DNA from: CAYRHN01 sp964424115
GTDB lineage: Bacteria; Chloroflexota; Anaerolineae; Anaerolineales; Anaerolineaceae
DNA length: 64,000 nucleotides
Direction: 5' to 3'
NCBI GenBank assembly: GCA_964424115.1
Contig: CAYRHN010000011.1
Span: 62,001-126,000 of the forward strand
Below, in pieces: positions 35,064 through 42,885 of the stretch. The notes beneath the pieces were generated by a model, which was not told the DNA's origin, did no database searches, and worked only from the letters and a program-made list of their open reading frames with translations. Position 1 is the first letter of the stretch, and every line of letters begins with the position of its first letter. A program made the translations under genes and the position numbers.

Positions 35064-36155
35064 ATGCGCAAATTCTTTGAAAAAAACCCCTGGGTGATCA
35101 ATCTTGGCTTTGGAATTGGAGCGGTCCTGCTGGCGCTCATCTTCACCAGCCTGGTGCTGCTGATCGCCGGTGCCGATCCTTTGCAGGCCTTTGATAATAT
35201 TCTCAACGGCATTTTCAGTTCGCCCGACAAGATGGCCAATGTGGTGGTTTCCTGGGTTCCGCTTGCGCTGGTCACCTGCGGCCTGCTCATCACCTACACC
35301 ACCGGTCTGTGGAACATCGGCGTGGAAGGGCAGATCGTCCTGGGCGCCATCTTCACCACCGGCGTGATGCGCGTCCTGGTGGATACCAACCTGGATCCCA
35401 CCCTGGTGGTCATTCTCGGCCTCCTGGCCGGCATGCTGGGCGGGATGTTCTGGGGCTGGTTGGTCGGCATCCTGCGCATCTACGGCGGCGTCAATGAGAT
35501 CTTTGGCGGCCTGGGAATGAATTTTGTCGCCTCGGCATTGGCGGTCTTCCTCGTCTTTGGCCCATGGAAGCGCCCCGGCACCGCTTCAATGAGCGGCACC
35601 GAGCAGTTTGCCGAGCGCTTCTGGCTGCCCACGTTGGAGAATCTGCGCGTCAGCCCCTGGTCGGTGCTGATTGCCCTGATCGGCATTGTGATCATATTCA
35701 TCTTGCTGCGCGACACGCGCTTTGGCCTGCGTCTCAAGGCGGTGGGCAAGAATCCCCGCGCCGCCTCCCTGTTGGGCATCCCCACCGCGCGCTACATGAC
35801 CCTCGCCTTCCTCATCTGCGGCGCTTTTGCCGGGTTAGCCGGATCGCTGCAGGTGGTGGCGGTTTATCACAAGCTGCTGCCGTCCATCTCCTCGGGTTAC
35901 GGTTTCCTCGGTTTGTTGGTGGCCATGCTGGTCAATTATCAGGCCCTTTGGGCGCCTTTTGTCGCCCTTTTCTTTGCTGCGTTGAATATTGGCGCCATCC
36001 AGTTGCCCATCAAGATGAAAGTGGATTCCACCCTGGCAGGCGTCCTGCAGGGTTTTATGGTTTTGTTTGTTCTGATGATGGATGGCGTGCGGCGCAAGAT
36101 CAAGGGGCTGGGTTTAGGCTCTTCTGGAGACGGTAAAGGAGGCGCAAATGGATAG
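35064..36155 (+). CDS. Nucleoside ABC transporter permease 1
   Basis: A 363-aa permease of the BPD_transp_2 family (NupB/YufP type) with about nine membrane helices, starting with NLGFGIGAVLLALIFTSLVL. The conserved coupling region ARYMTLAFLICGAFAGLAG is visible near residue 235. Five bases separate it from the ATPase gene and it overlaps the second permease by 8 bases. Confidence 0.93.
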   Translation: MRKFFEKNPWVINLGFGIGAVLLALIFTSLVLLIAGADPLQAFDNILNGIFSSPDKMANVVVSWVPLALVTCGLLITYTTGLWNIGVEGQIVLGAIFTTGVMRVLVDTNLDPTLVVILGLLAGMLGGMFWGWLVGILRIYGGVNEIFGGLGMNFVASALAVFLVFGPWKRPGTASMSGTEQFAERFWLPTLENLRVSPWSVLIALIGIVIIFILLRDTRFGLRLKAVGKNPRAASLLGIPTARYMTLAFLICGAFAGLAGSLQVVAVYHKLLPSISSGYGFLGLLVAMLVNYQALWAPFVALFFAALNIGAIQLPIKMKVDSTLAGVLQGFMVLFVLMMDGVRRKIKGLGLGSSGDGKGGANG

Positions 36156-37143
36156 CACGACCCTGGTCGGTTTAGCCAGCATTTTCGCTACCGCGGCTCC
36201 GGTGGTCTTTGCGGCCATCGGGGAGACTTTCTCCGAGCGAGCGGGCGTAATCAACCTGTCCGTCAACGGCACCATCCTGCTCAGTGCCATGGCCAGTTTT
36301 GTCGTGGCATTCGAGACCCAGCAGATCTGGTTGGGCTTCCTGGCCGGCGCGGTCATCGGCGCTTTGGTGGCGTTGGTGGTGGCCTTCTCCAGCATCTCGC
36401 TCAAACAGTCGCAGGTGGCGGTCGGTTTCGTCCTGGCCATGACCTGCCGTGACCTGGCCTATTTCCTCGGCAGTTCCTATACCGATAAAGTAGGGCCGTT
36501 GGTACCGGCTGCTCCCATCCCCGGCCTGCAGGATATTCCCGTTATCGGCACGCTCTTCTTCAGCCATGACTGGATCACCTATTCCAGCTACATCCTCATT
36601 ATCCTGGCCTTCATATACATCTATAAAACCCGTTCCGGCTTGATGCTGCGCGGCATTGGCGAGCGGCCTGCCGCAGCCTATGTGCGCGGCGCAAATGTCA
36701 ATTTGCAGCGCTATCTCTACACCATGCTGGGCGGGGCGCTGGTGGGTTTGGCCGGGCCGATGTATTCGCTCAGCATTAAATCCGGCTGGAAAGGCACCCT
36801 CTCCGGCCTGGACGGAATTGGCTGGATCGCCCTGGCGATCACCATTTTTGGAGCCTGGAGCCCATTGCGTGTAGCTTTCGGAGCCTATTTCTTCGCCTTC
36901 TTGCAATGGCTGGGCCTCACCCTTCAATCTCAGCTCCCGGGCATTCCCCAACAGGTCTTCCAGGTGGCGCCGTTCCCCCTGATGATCCTCACCCTGGTGC
37001 TGGTCAATATTGGCAATGCCGAGTGGGTGGAGCGGGTGCTGGCTGGCCTGCCGGAAAAGTGGCGCCATGCCTTCATGCGCTTCTTCCGGGCTTTACGCAG
37101 TTCCCCGCCCGCCTCATTGGGCGTGCCATTTGAGAAAGAATAA
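36148..37143 (+). CDS. Nucleoside ABC transporter permease 2
   Basis: A 331-aa BPD_transp_2 permease (NupC/YufQ type) with eight to ten membrane helices. Typical segments are ERAGVINLSVNG near residue 30 and RGANVNLQRYLYTMLGGALVGLAG near residue 185. It forms the heterodimeric channel with permease 1. The next gene, a PLP enzyme, starts five bases later, so import and catabolism are co-transcribed. Confidence 0.93.
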   Translation: MDSTTLVGLASIFATAAPVVFAAIGETFSERAGVINLSVNGTILLSAMASFVVAFETQQIWLGFLAGAVIGALVALVVAFSSISLKQSQVAVGFVLAMTCRDLAYFLGSSYTDKVGPLVPAAPIPGLQDIPVIGTLFFSHDWITYSSYILIILAFIYIYKTRSGLMLRGIGERPAAAYVRGANVNLQRYLYTMLGGALVGLAGPMYSLSIKSGWKGTLSGLDGIGWIALAITIFGAWSPLRVAFGAYFFAFLQWLGLTLQSQLPGIPQQVFQVAPFPLMILTLVLVNIGNAEWVERVLAGLPEKWRHAFMRFFRALRSSPPASLGVPFEKE

Positions 37144-37148
37144 TCGCC

Positions 37149-38426
37149 ATGTCAAATTTCCTGGGCTATCGCTGCTCGATCTGCAAGACAGAGTACAAGC
37201 CCCACCAGGTGAATTACACCTGCCCTCAAGATGGCGGCAACCTGGAGGTGGTGTTGGATTACGCCTCCATTCGCCGCCACTACCAGCCGGAGGATGTTAC
37301 CGCCCGCACCAATTACTCGCTCTGGCGCTATTTGCCGCCCCTCATCCCGGTTGAAGATCCCCACGCTGAAGGCACCCCATTGGATGTGGCCGGTTGGACG
37401 CCTCTCTACCACCTGCCCGGTTTGGCCGAACGGTTGGGTATCCAGCATCTATGGATCAAGGACGAGGGCCGCAATCCCACCGCTTCTTTCAAAGATCGCG
37501 CCAGCGCCGTGGTGGTGGCGCGCGCCCGTGAGATCAATGCCGATGTGGTGGTCACTGCTTCCACGGGCAATGCCGGGGCAGCCCTGGCGGGCATGTCGGC
37601 TGCGATCGGGCAGCGCAGCGTGATCTTTGCCCCACGCACGGCTCCGCCTGCCAAGGTGGCCCAATTGCTGGTCTATGGGGCGCAGGTCATCCTGGTGGAC
37701 GGTAATTATGACCAGGCCTTTGACCTGGCCGTGGAATCCTCCAACCGGTTTGGTTGGTACTGCCGCAACACCGGCTACAACCCCTTCACCCTGGAAGGGA
37801 AAAAGACCGCCGCCTTTGAGATCTGGGAATCCCTGGTCATGCCGGAGGACGGTTACCAGGGGCCGCTGACCATCTTCGTTTCCGTTGGGGACGGCAACAT
37901 CATCTCCGGCATTCATAAGGGTTTTAAAGAACTACACGCCTTGGGTTGGCTGGACGAGGTTCCGCGCCTCTTTGGCGTCCAGGCGGAAGGGTCTGCAGCG
38001 GTAGCCAATGCCTTCCGCTCCGGCACAGAGGAGATCATCCCGGTTAAATCGAGCACGTTAGCCGACAGCATTTCGGTTGACCTGCCGCGCGACGGCTTGC
38101 GCGCGGTGCGCGCCGCCCGCGAGACTGGCGGCAGTTACATCACCGTCTCTGACGAACAGATCCTTCAGGCCATTGCCGCATTGGGCAAAGTGGGCATCTT
38201 CTCCGAACCGGCCGGCGCCACCGCCTACGCCGGGTTGGTGGAAGCGGTGCGCCAGGGCGTGATTAAGCCGCAGGATGCTGTGCTGGTGATGAACACTGGC
38301 AACGGCTTGAAAGATATCCAGGCCGCCATGCGCTCTGTCCCACAGGCGCCGGTGATCGAACCTTCCATCCCGGCCCTGGAAAAGTTGCTTCAAACGTTAC
38401 ATTACAAAAGGGGAAAGGAACAATAA
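37149..38426 (+). CDS. Threonine synthase-like PLP enzyme with zinc-ribbon N-terminus
   Basis: A 425-aa fold-type-II PLP enzyme close to threonine synthase. Residues 1-35 hold a small zinc-ribbon-like segment (Cys9, Cys12, Cys25). The PLP lysine is Lys115 in TASFKDRAS, the phosphate/substrate loop is TASTGNAGAALAG, the PLP phosphate loop is VSVGDGNIISG, and the C-terminal region has SEPAGATAYAG. Although it looks like threonine synthase, its place between nucleoside permeases and hydantoinase suggests a beta-elimination or ammonia-lyase step on an amino acid from purine breakdown (such as 2,3-diaminopropionate). That reassignment is inference. Confidence 0.85.
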   Translation: MSNFLGYRCSICKTEYKPHQVNYTCPQDGGNLEVVLDYASIRRHYQPEDVTARTNYSLWRYLPPLIPVEDPHAEGTPLDVAGWTPLYHLPGLAERLGIQHLWIKDEGRNPTASFKDRASAVVVARAREINADVVVTASTGNAGAALAGMSAAIGQRSVIFAPRTAPPAKVAQLLVYGAQVILVDGNYDQAFDLAVESSNRFGWYCRNTGYNPFTLEGKKTAAFEIWESLVMPEDGYQGPLTIFVSVGDGNIISGIHKGFKELHALGWLDEVPRLFGVQAEGSAAVANAFRSGTEEIIPVKSSTLADSISVDLPRDGLRAVRAARETGGSYITVSDEQILQAIAALGKVGIFSEPAGATAYAGLVEAVRQGVIKPQDAVLVMNTGNGLKDIQAAMRSVPQAPVIEPSIPALEKLLQTLHYKRGKEQ

Positions 38427-38428
38427 TC

Positions 38429-39373
38429 ATGCAGCCCGTTTTTAGTATCATTGCTCCGGTCTTCAATGAGCACGAATCGTTGCCGGAATTGTATAAACGT
38501 GTCAGCGAGGTGATGGACACCACCCACGAGCCCTGGGAGCTGGTGCTGGTGGACGACGGCTCTTCGGATGGTTCGGCGGAGATCATGCGCAACCTGGCTG
38601 CCCAGGATGAGCGCGTCCGCCCGATCATCTTTGCCCGCAATTTCGGCCACCAGATCGCCGTCACGGCCGGGTTGGATTACAGCCGCGGCCAGGCCATGGT
38701 GATCATCGACGCCGACCTGCAGGACCCGCCGGAGGTGATCTTGGACCTGATCGCCAGGTGGCGCGAAGGTTACGAGGTGGTGTATGCTGTGCGTACCGAG
38801 CGTGAGGGGGAGTCCTGGTTCAAGAAGGCCACCGCCTCGCTTTTCTACCGCCTCATTTTCCGCATCACAGATGTCAAGATTCCCCTCGACACCGGCGATT
38901 TCCGCCTGCTCGACCGCAAGGTGGTGGATGTAATGAACAGCATGCGCGAGCGGCACCGCTTCCTGCGCGGAATGGCCTCCTGGGTAGGCTTCCGCCAGGT
39001 GGGGGTGGGCTACAAACGCCATGCCCGCTTTGCCGGTTCCACCAAGTACCCCTTGAAGAAGATGCTCAAGCTGGCCCTCAATGCCATCACCAGCTTTTCC
39101 TATTTTCCACTCCAGCTGGCCACTTATGTTGGTTTTGTGGCTGCCGGATTGAGCGTCATCACCATCCCGGTGGTGATCATTGCTCGCCTCAGCGGCAATG
39201 CCGCCTTCCTTGGTCAGGCATCCACCCTTATTGCCGTGCTTTTCCTGGGCGGGGTGCAGTTGATCTCTCTTGGTATTCTCGGCGAGTATATTGGCCGTAT
39301 TTACGATGAAGTCAAGGGACGCCCATTGTACATTGTCAGCCAGGCGCCCGAAAAACCTACAAAGGAGAATTGA
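38429..39373 (+). CDS. Family 2 glycosyltransferase (DPM1/GtrB-like)
   Basis: A 314-aa GT2 glycosyltransferase with an N-terminal GT-A domain (FSIIAPVFNEHESLPELYKR, VLVDDGSSDGS, and the DxD-type IIDADLQDPPE) and two C-terminal membrane helices (about residues 228-250 and 263-285). This is the architecture of polyprenyl-phosphate glycosyltransferases such as GtrB. It ends EKPTKEN. It lies 2 bp after one PLP enzyme and 3 bp before the next; a carbohydrate enzyme here is unexpected. Confidence 0.9.
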   Translation: MQPVFSIIAPVFNEHESLPELYKRVSEVMDTTHEPWELVLVDDGSSDGSAEIMRNLAAQDERVRPIIFARNFGHQIAVTAGLDYSRGQAMVIIDADLQDPPEVILDLIARWREGYEVVYAVRTEREGESWFKKATASLFYRLIFRITDVKIPLDTGDFRLLDRKVVDVMNSMRERHRFLRGMASWVGFRQVGVGYKRHARFAGSTKYPLKKMLKLALNAITSFSYFPLQLATYVGFVAAGLSVITIPVVIIARLSGNAAFLGQASTLIAVLFLGGVQLISLGILGEYIGRIYDEVKGRPLYIVSQAPEKPTKEN

Positions 39374-39376
39374 TCC

Positions 39377-40849
39377 GTGTCTAAAATTGATCTGTCTGTC
39401 CATCCCCAGTCTCTGGAGCATTCTGTCAAGCTCGCCCGCGAACGCAATATCATCATCCCCACCTTCGCACAGATGAAAAATCCTGAATTGATCCCGGCGG
39501 CCATGAAAGCCCAACTGGCAAATATTGGCTTGTGGGATATTGATCCCCGCAATCTTTTCCGCATCACCTGGAAGAACCAACCGGTCGCCAAAGGCGGCGG
39601 CTACGGGCGCGCCAATTACATTGAGCTTCCCTCCAGCTTGACCGGTGTTCCAGCCCGCATTTTGGCCCTGGTCGGCAAGTGGTTCCCCACTGGTGCTCAC
39701 AAGGTGGGCGCGGCCTTCGGCTGCCTGGTTCCACGCCTGGTCACCGGCCAGTTCGACCCCACCACCCAAAAAGCGGTCTGGCCTTCTACCGGTAACTACT
39801 GCCGCGGCGGTGCTTATGATTCCGCCCTGCTTGGCTGCGAATCGATCGCTATTCTGCCTGAAGGGATGAGCCGCGAGCGCTTCGAATGGCTGGCCAAGGT
39901 CGCCGGCGAGGTGATCGCTACCCCCGGCACCGAAAGCAATGTGAAAGAGATCTTTGACAAGTGCTGGGAACTGCGCCGCTCCGGGCAGGATTTGATGATC
40001 TTCAACCAGTTCGAGGAATTTGGCAATTACCTCTGGCATTACGAGGTCACCGGGCATGCCATGCAGGAGGCCATTGAACATGCCATGCGTCCGGGCGATG
40101 CTTTCCGCGGTGTGGCTCTCACCACCGGCTCCGCCGGCACCATAGCCTCCGGCGACTACCTCAAACAGATCTTCCCCGGAAGCAAGATCATCGCATCCGA
40201 GGCGCTGCAGTGCCCCACATTGTTGATGAACGGTTTTGGCGCTCACCGCATCGAGGGTATTGGCGACAAGCATGTGCCGTGGATCCATAATGTCAAGAAC
40301 ACCGACCTGGTGACGGCGATTGACGACAATGCTGTGGTCAATATCTCCCGCTTGTTCAACGAACCGGTCGGGCGGGAATATTTACTGCGCAAGGGTGTTC
40401 CCCAGGAAACGGTCAATTCGCTGGATCTGATGGGCTTCTCTGGCATAGCCAACATGCTTTCGGCGATCAAGTTCGCCAAATACTACGAGCTGGGCGAACA
40501 TGATATGGTGATGATCGTCCTGACCGATTCAATGCAGCTTTACGGCAGCCGCATGCAGGAAATGCATGAGGAATTCGGCCAGTACCAGACCACCGATGCC
40601 GCGGAGCATTTTGCCCGCTACCTGCACGGTGAAAATACCAGCGCCATGCAGGAACTGACCTACCAGGACCGCAAACGTGTCCACAACCTCAAGTATTACA
40701 CCTGGGTAGAACAGCAAGGCCGCACCTACGAGGAGATCCAGGCCCAGTGGTATGACCCCGCTTACTGGACCAGCGTCCAGGGCCAGGCGGGAGAGGTCGA
40801 CGCGCTCATCACCGAGTTCAATCATCGCACCGGCCTGCTGAAAGGATAA
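39377..40849 (+). CDS. Fold-type-II PLP-dependent enzyme, unusual subfamily
   Basis: A 490-aa PLP enzyme starting with GTG at 39377 after an AAGGAG site. It has the fold-type-II layout: likely PLP lysine Lys109 in PTGAHKVGAAFG, substrate loop STGNYCRGGAYDSALLG, and glycine-rich phosphate loop TTGSAGTIASGDYL. It is longer than cysteine synthase or diaminopropionate ammonia-lyase (about 310-400 aa), with an extra C-terminal region after residue 380 (DSMQLYGSRMQEMHEEFGQY). Exact reaction unknown; I expect an amino-acid lyase or beta-replacement reaction within purine/hydantoin breakdown. Confidence 0.8.
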   Translation: MSKIDLSVHPQSLEHSVKLARERNIIIPTFAQMKNPELIPAAMKAQLANIGLWDIDPRNLFRITWKNQPVAKGGGYGRANYIELPSSLTGVPARILALVGKWFPTGAHKVGAAFGCLVPRLVTGQFDPTTQKAVWPSTGNYCRGGAYDSALLGCESIAILPEGMSRERFEWLAKVAGEVIATPGTESNVKEIFDKCWELRRSGQDLMIFNQFEEFGNYLWHYEVTGHAMQEAIEHAMRPGDAFRGVALTTGSAGTIASGDYLKQIFPGSKIIASEALQCPTLLMNGFGAHRIEGIGDKHVPWIHNVKNTDLVTAIDDNAVVNISRLFNEPVGREYLLRKGVPQETVNSLDLMGFSGIANMLSAIKFAKYYELGEHDMVMIVLTDSMQLYGSRMQEMHEEFGQYQTTDAAEHFARYLHGENTSAMQELTYQDRKRVHNLKYYTWVEQQGRTYEEIQAQWYDPAYWTSVQGQAGEVDALITEFNHRTGLLKG

Positions 40850-40851
40850 AC

Positions 40852-41421
40852 ATGCCTGATGCCGGTATCCGCCCGCAGGCGCTCATCCTGGTCGCGGTCA
40901 TTCCGCAACCCCGCGACCTGGAAATTGTGCGCCTGCTGGGGTGGTACCGTATGCGGTTTCGCAGCGCGCCAAAGGTTGTGACGGTGGATTACCTGGCTTT
41001 CTACCAGCCGTCCTCCTTTGGCGCGCAGCACCGCTGGCGCATCGAGCATCTGGCCGAGGTGCGCGGCGTGGAACTGGTCACCCGCCGCGAGCTGTTCCGC
41101 GACCAGCCCGACCATCCCCGCGCCAACGAGGAGTATTACAAGCTCCAAACCGGCCCGCTGTTGACCCTTGCTCAACCCATCCTCGCACCCACCTGGCGCC
41201 GGGTGACTTTTCTCTACACCACCGGCGAACTGCTCAATGCTGCCCGCACCGTCAACGACTTGGTGGTACGCACCGAGGAGCGCCAGGTGCTTTGGCGGTC
41301 TCTGCGCGAACGCGCCCGCCAGGCGGGCAGCTATCAGGTTTCCGACCTGCCGGAGATCGCGCTTGATCCAGCTCTGCTTGCCATGCTGGGCGACCTGTCC
41401 GTTTCTATGCCAAAAAGCTAA
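40852..41421 (+). CDS. Unknown 189-aa protein in the purine cluster
   Basis: A soluble basic protein starting three bases after the PLP enzyme's end and followed 20 bp later by the hydantoinase. It opens QALILVAVIPQPRDLEIVRL, a beta-strand-like segment, then alternates short strands and Arg-rich helices (LGWYRMRFRSAPKVVTVDYL, YYKLQTGPLLTLAQPI, RRVTFLYTTGELLNAA). I see no signal peptide, membrane helix or known catalytic motif and do not recognise the family. Its tight spacing implies a role in the same pathway, as a small accessory enzyme or subunit. Confidence 0.75.
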   Translation: MPDAGIRPQALILVAVIPQPRDLEIVRLLGWYRMRFRSAPKVVTVDYLAFYQPSSFGAQHRWRIEHLAEVRGVELVTRRELFRDQPDHPRANEEYYKLQTGPLLTLAQPILAPTWRRVTFLYTTGELLNAARTVNDLVVRTEERQVLWRSLRERARQAGSYQVSDLPEIALDPALLAMLGDLSVSMPKS

Positions 41422-41441
41422 AAGACCCTTATGGAGGTCCA

Positions 41442-42881
41442 ATGACCCTGCTGATCAAAAATGGCACGCTTATTACTGCATCGGAAACCATCGCTGCTGA
41501 TATTTTGGTCGAAGGAGAGAAGATCGTTGGCATTGGCCCGGGGCTTCCCGTCCCGCCAGATGCCGAGGTGGTCGACGCCGCCGGTAAGTTGATCCTGCCG
41601 GGGGGAGTGGATGTGCATACACACTTTGATCTGCCCATGTCTGGCACGGTCTCCAGCGACGACCACTATACCGGCCATAAGGCGGCTGCCTTTGGCGGTA
41701 CCACCACCGTGATCGACTTTGTCTCTCAGGATCATTCCTCCCTGTTGGAGAACCTGGCCCAATGGCATGAAAAGGCCGATCCGAAGGCCGCCGTAGATTT
41801 TGGCTTCCACATGAACATCTCCCATCTGGATGCCCAGGTGGAGGAAGACCTGCCGGAACTGGTCGGTGAAGGCGTCACCAGCCTGAAGGTCTTCACTGCC
41901 TACAACAACCGCCTGCGCCTGCCGGATGGCGATATATTCCGCGTCCTGCGCCTGGCTGGCGAACACGGCCTGCTCACCCTGGTGCATGCCGAGAACGGCG
42001 ATGTGATCGACATCCTTGTCCAGGAAGCTCTGGCAGCCCACCATTACACTCCCGAATGGCACGCCCGCACCCGTCCCGCCTGGGGCGCGGTGGAGGCGGT
42101 CTTGCGTTCCGCTTCTCTGGCTGCCCAGGCCGGCGCGCCGCTATACGTGGTGCATATGAATGCTGCCGGCGAGGTGGATATGCTTGATTACGCCCGCCAG
42201 CATGGGCTGCATGTGATGGGCGAGACCTGCCCCCAGTACCTCTTTTTCACCGAGGAAAGTCTGCGCCAGGCCGACGGTTCAAAATTAGTCTGCTCGCCGC
42301 CCCTCCGCCAGGCCCAGGACAACCGCCGCCTGTGGGAGGGCCTCAATGCCGGCACCCTGCAAGTGATCGCCACCGACCACTGCCCCTTCTTCTACCGCGG
42401 CAACCGCCCGATCCTCTACGAGGGCAAACCCGTTGCCATTCCCGGTAAGGAACTCGGTCAGGATGATTTCACCCGCATCCCCAACGGACTGCCGGGCGTG
42501 GGCGACCGCCTGCCGGTCTTGTGGACCTACGGCGTGCGCGCTGGACGGCTGACCCCCAACCAGTTCGTTGCCCTATGTTGTACCCAGCCTGCGCGCATCT
42601 TTGGTCTTTATCCGCGCAAAGGCACGCTCATGCCCGGCGCAGATGCTGATATTGCCATCTGGGATCCGGCCATGACCCTCACGTACGGCACCGCCTACAG
42701 CCAGCAGCGCACCGATTACAACCTCTACGAAGGCTGGGAACTGGTTGGTTGGCCGGTCAAGGTTTTCCTGCGTGGAAAATGTATTGTGGATTGGAATGCG
42801 CCCACTCCCGACCAGCGCTGGAAGGGCCGCGCTGGGATGGGCCAATTCATCTATCGCAAGCCCTTCAATCCGGTGCTCTAA
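41442..42881 (+). CDS. hyuA: Dihydropyrimidinase / D-hydantoinase (HyuA type)
   Basis: A 479-aa cyclic amidohydrolase that opens hydantoin- or dihydropyrimidine-type rings. Binuclear metal ligands are His59 and His61 in VDVHTHFDLP, the carboxylated Lys149 in TSLKVFTAYNN, and later His residues in TLVHAENGDV and YVVHMNAAGE, with Asp in ATDHCPFF. In the E. coli-type purine degradation set the homologue HyuA opens a hydantoin-like intermediate such as allantoin-related compounds. It has a GGAGG site and stands at the downstream end of the catabolic block. Confidence 0.94.
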   Translation: MTLLIKNGTLITASETIAADILVEGEKIVGIGPGLPVPPDAEVVDAAGKLILPGGVDVHTHFDLPMSGTVSSDDHYTGHKAAAFGGTTTVIDFVSQDHSSLLENLAQWHEKADPKAAVDFGFHMNISHLDAQVEEDLPELVGEGVTSLKVFTAYNNRLRLPDGDIFRVLRLAGEHGLLTLVHAENGDVIDILVQEALAAHHYTPEWHARTRPAWGAVEAVLRSASLAAQAGAPLYVVHMNAAGEVDMLDYARQHGLHVMGETCPQYLFFTEESLRQADGSKLVCSPPLRQAQDNRRLWEGLNAGTLQVIATDHCPFFYRGNRPILYEGKPVAIPGKELGQDDFTRIPNGLPGVGDRLPVLWTYGVRAGRLTPNQFVALCCTQPARIFGLYPRKGTLMPGADADIAIWDPAMTLTYGTAYSQQRTDYNLYEGWELVGWPVKVFLRGKCIVDWNAPTPDQRWKGRAGMGQFIYRKPFNPVL

Positions 42882-42885
42882 GCGC

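Noticed and set aside
38402..40288. 628-codon minus-strand frame opposite the glycosyltransferase and PLP enzyme
   Set aside because: Both plus-strand genes are full-length with family motifs; the opposite frame has the His/Gly-rich bias of antisense codons and no motif.
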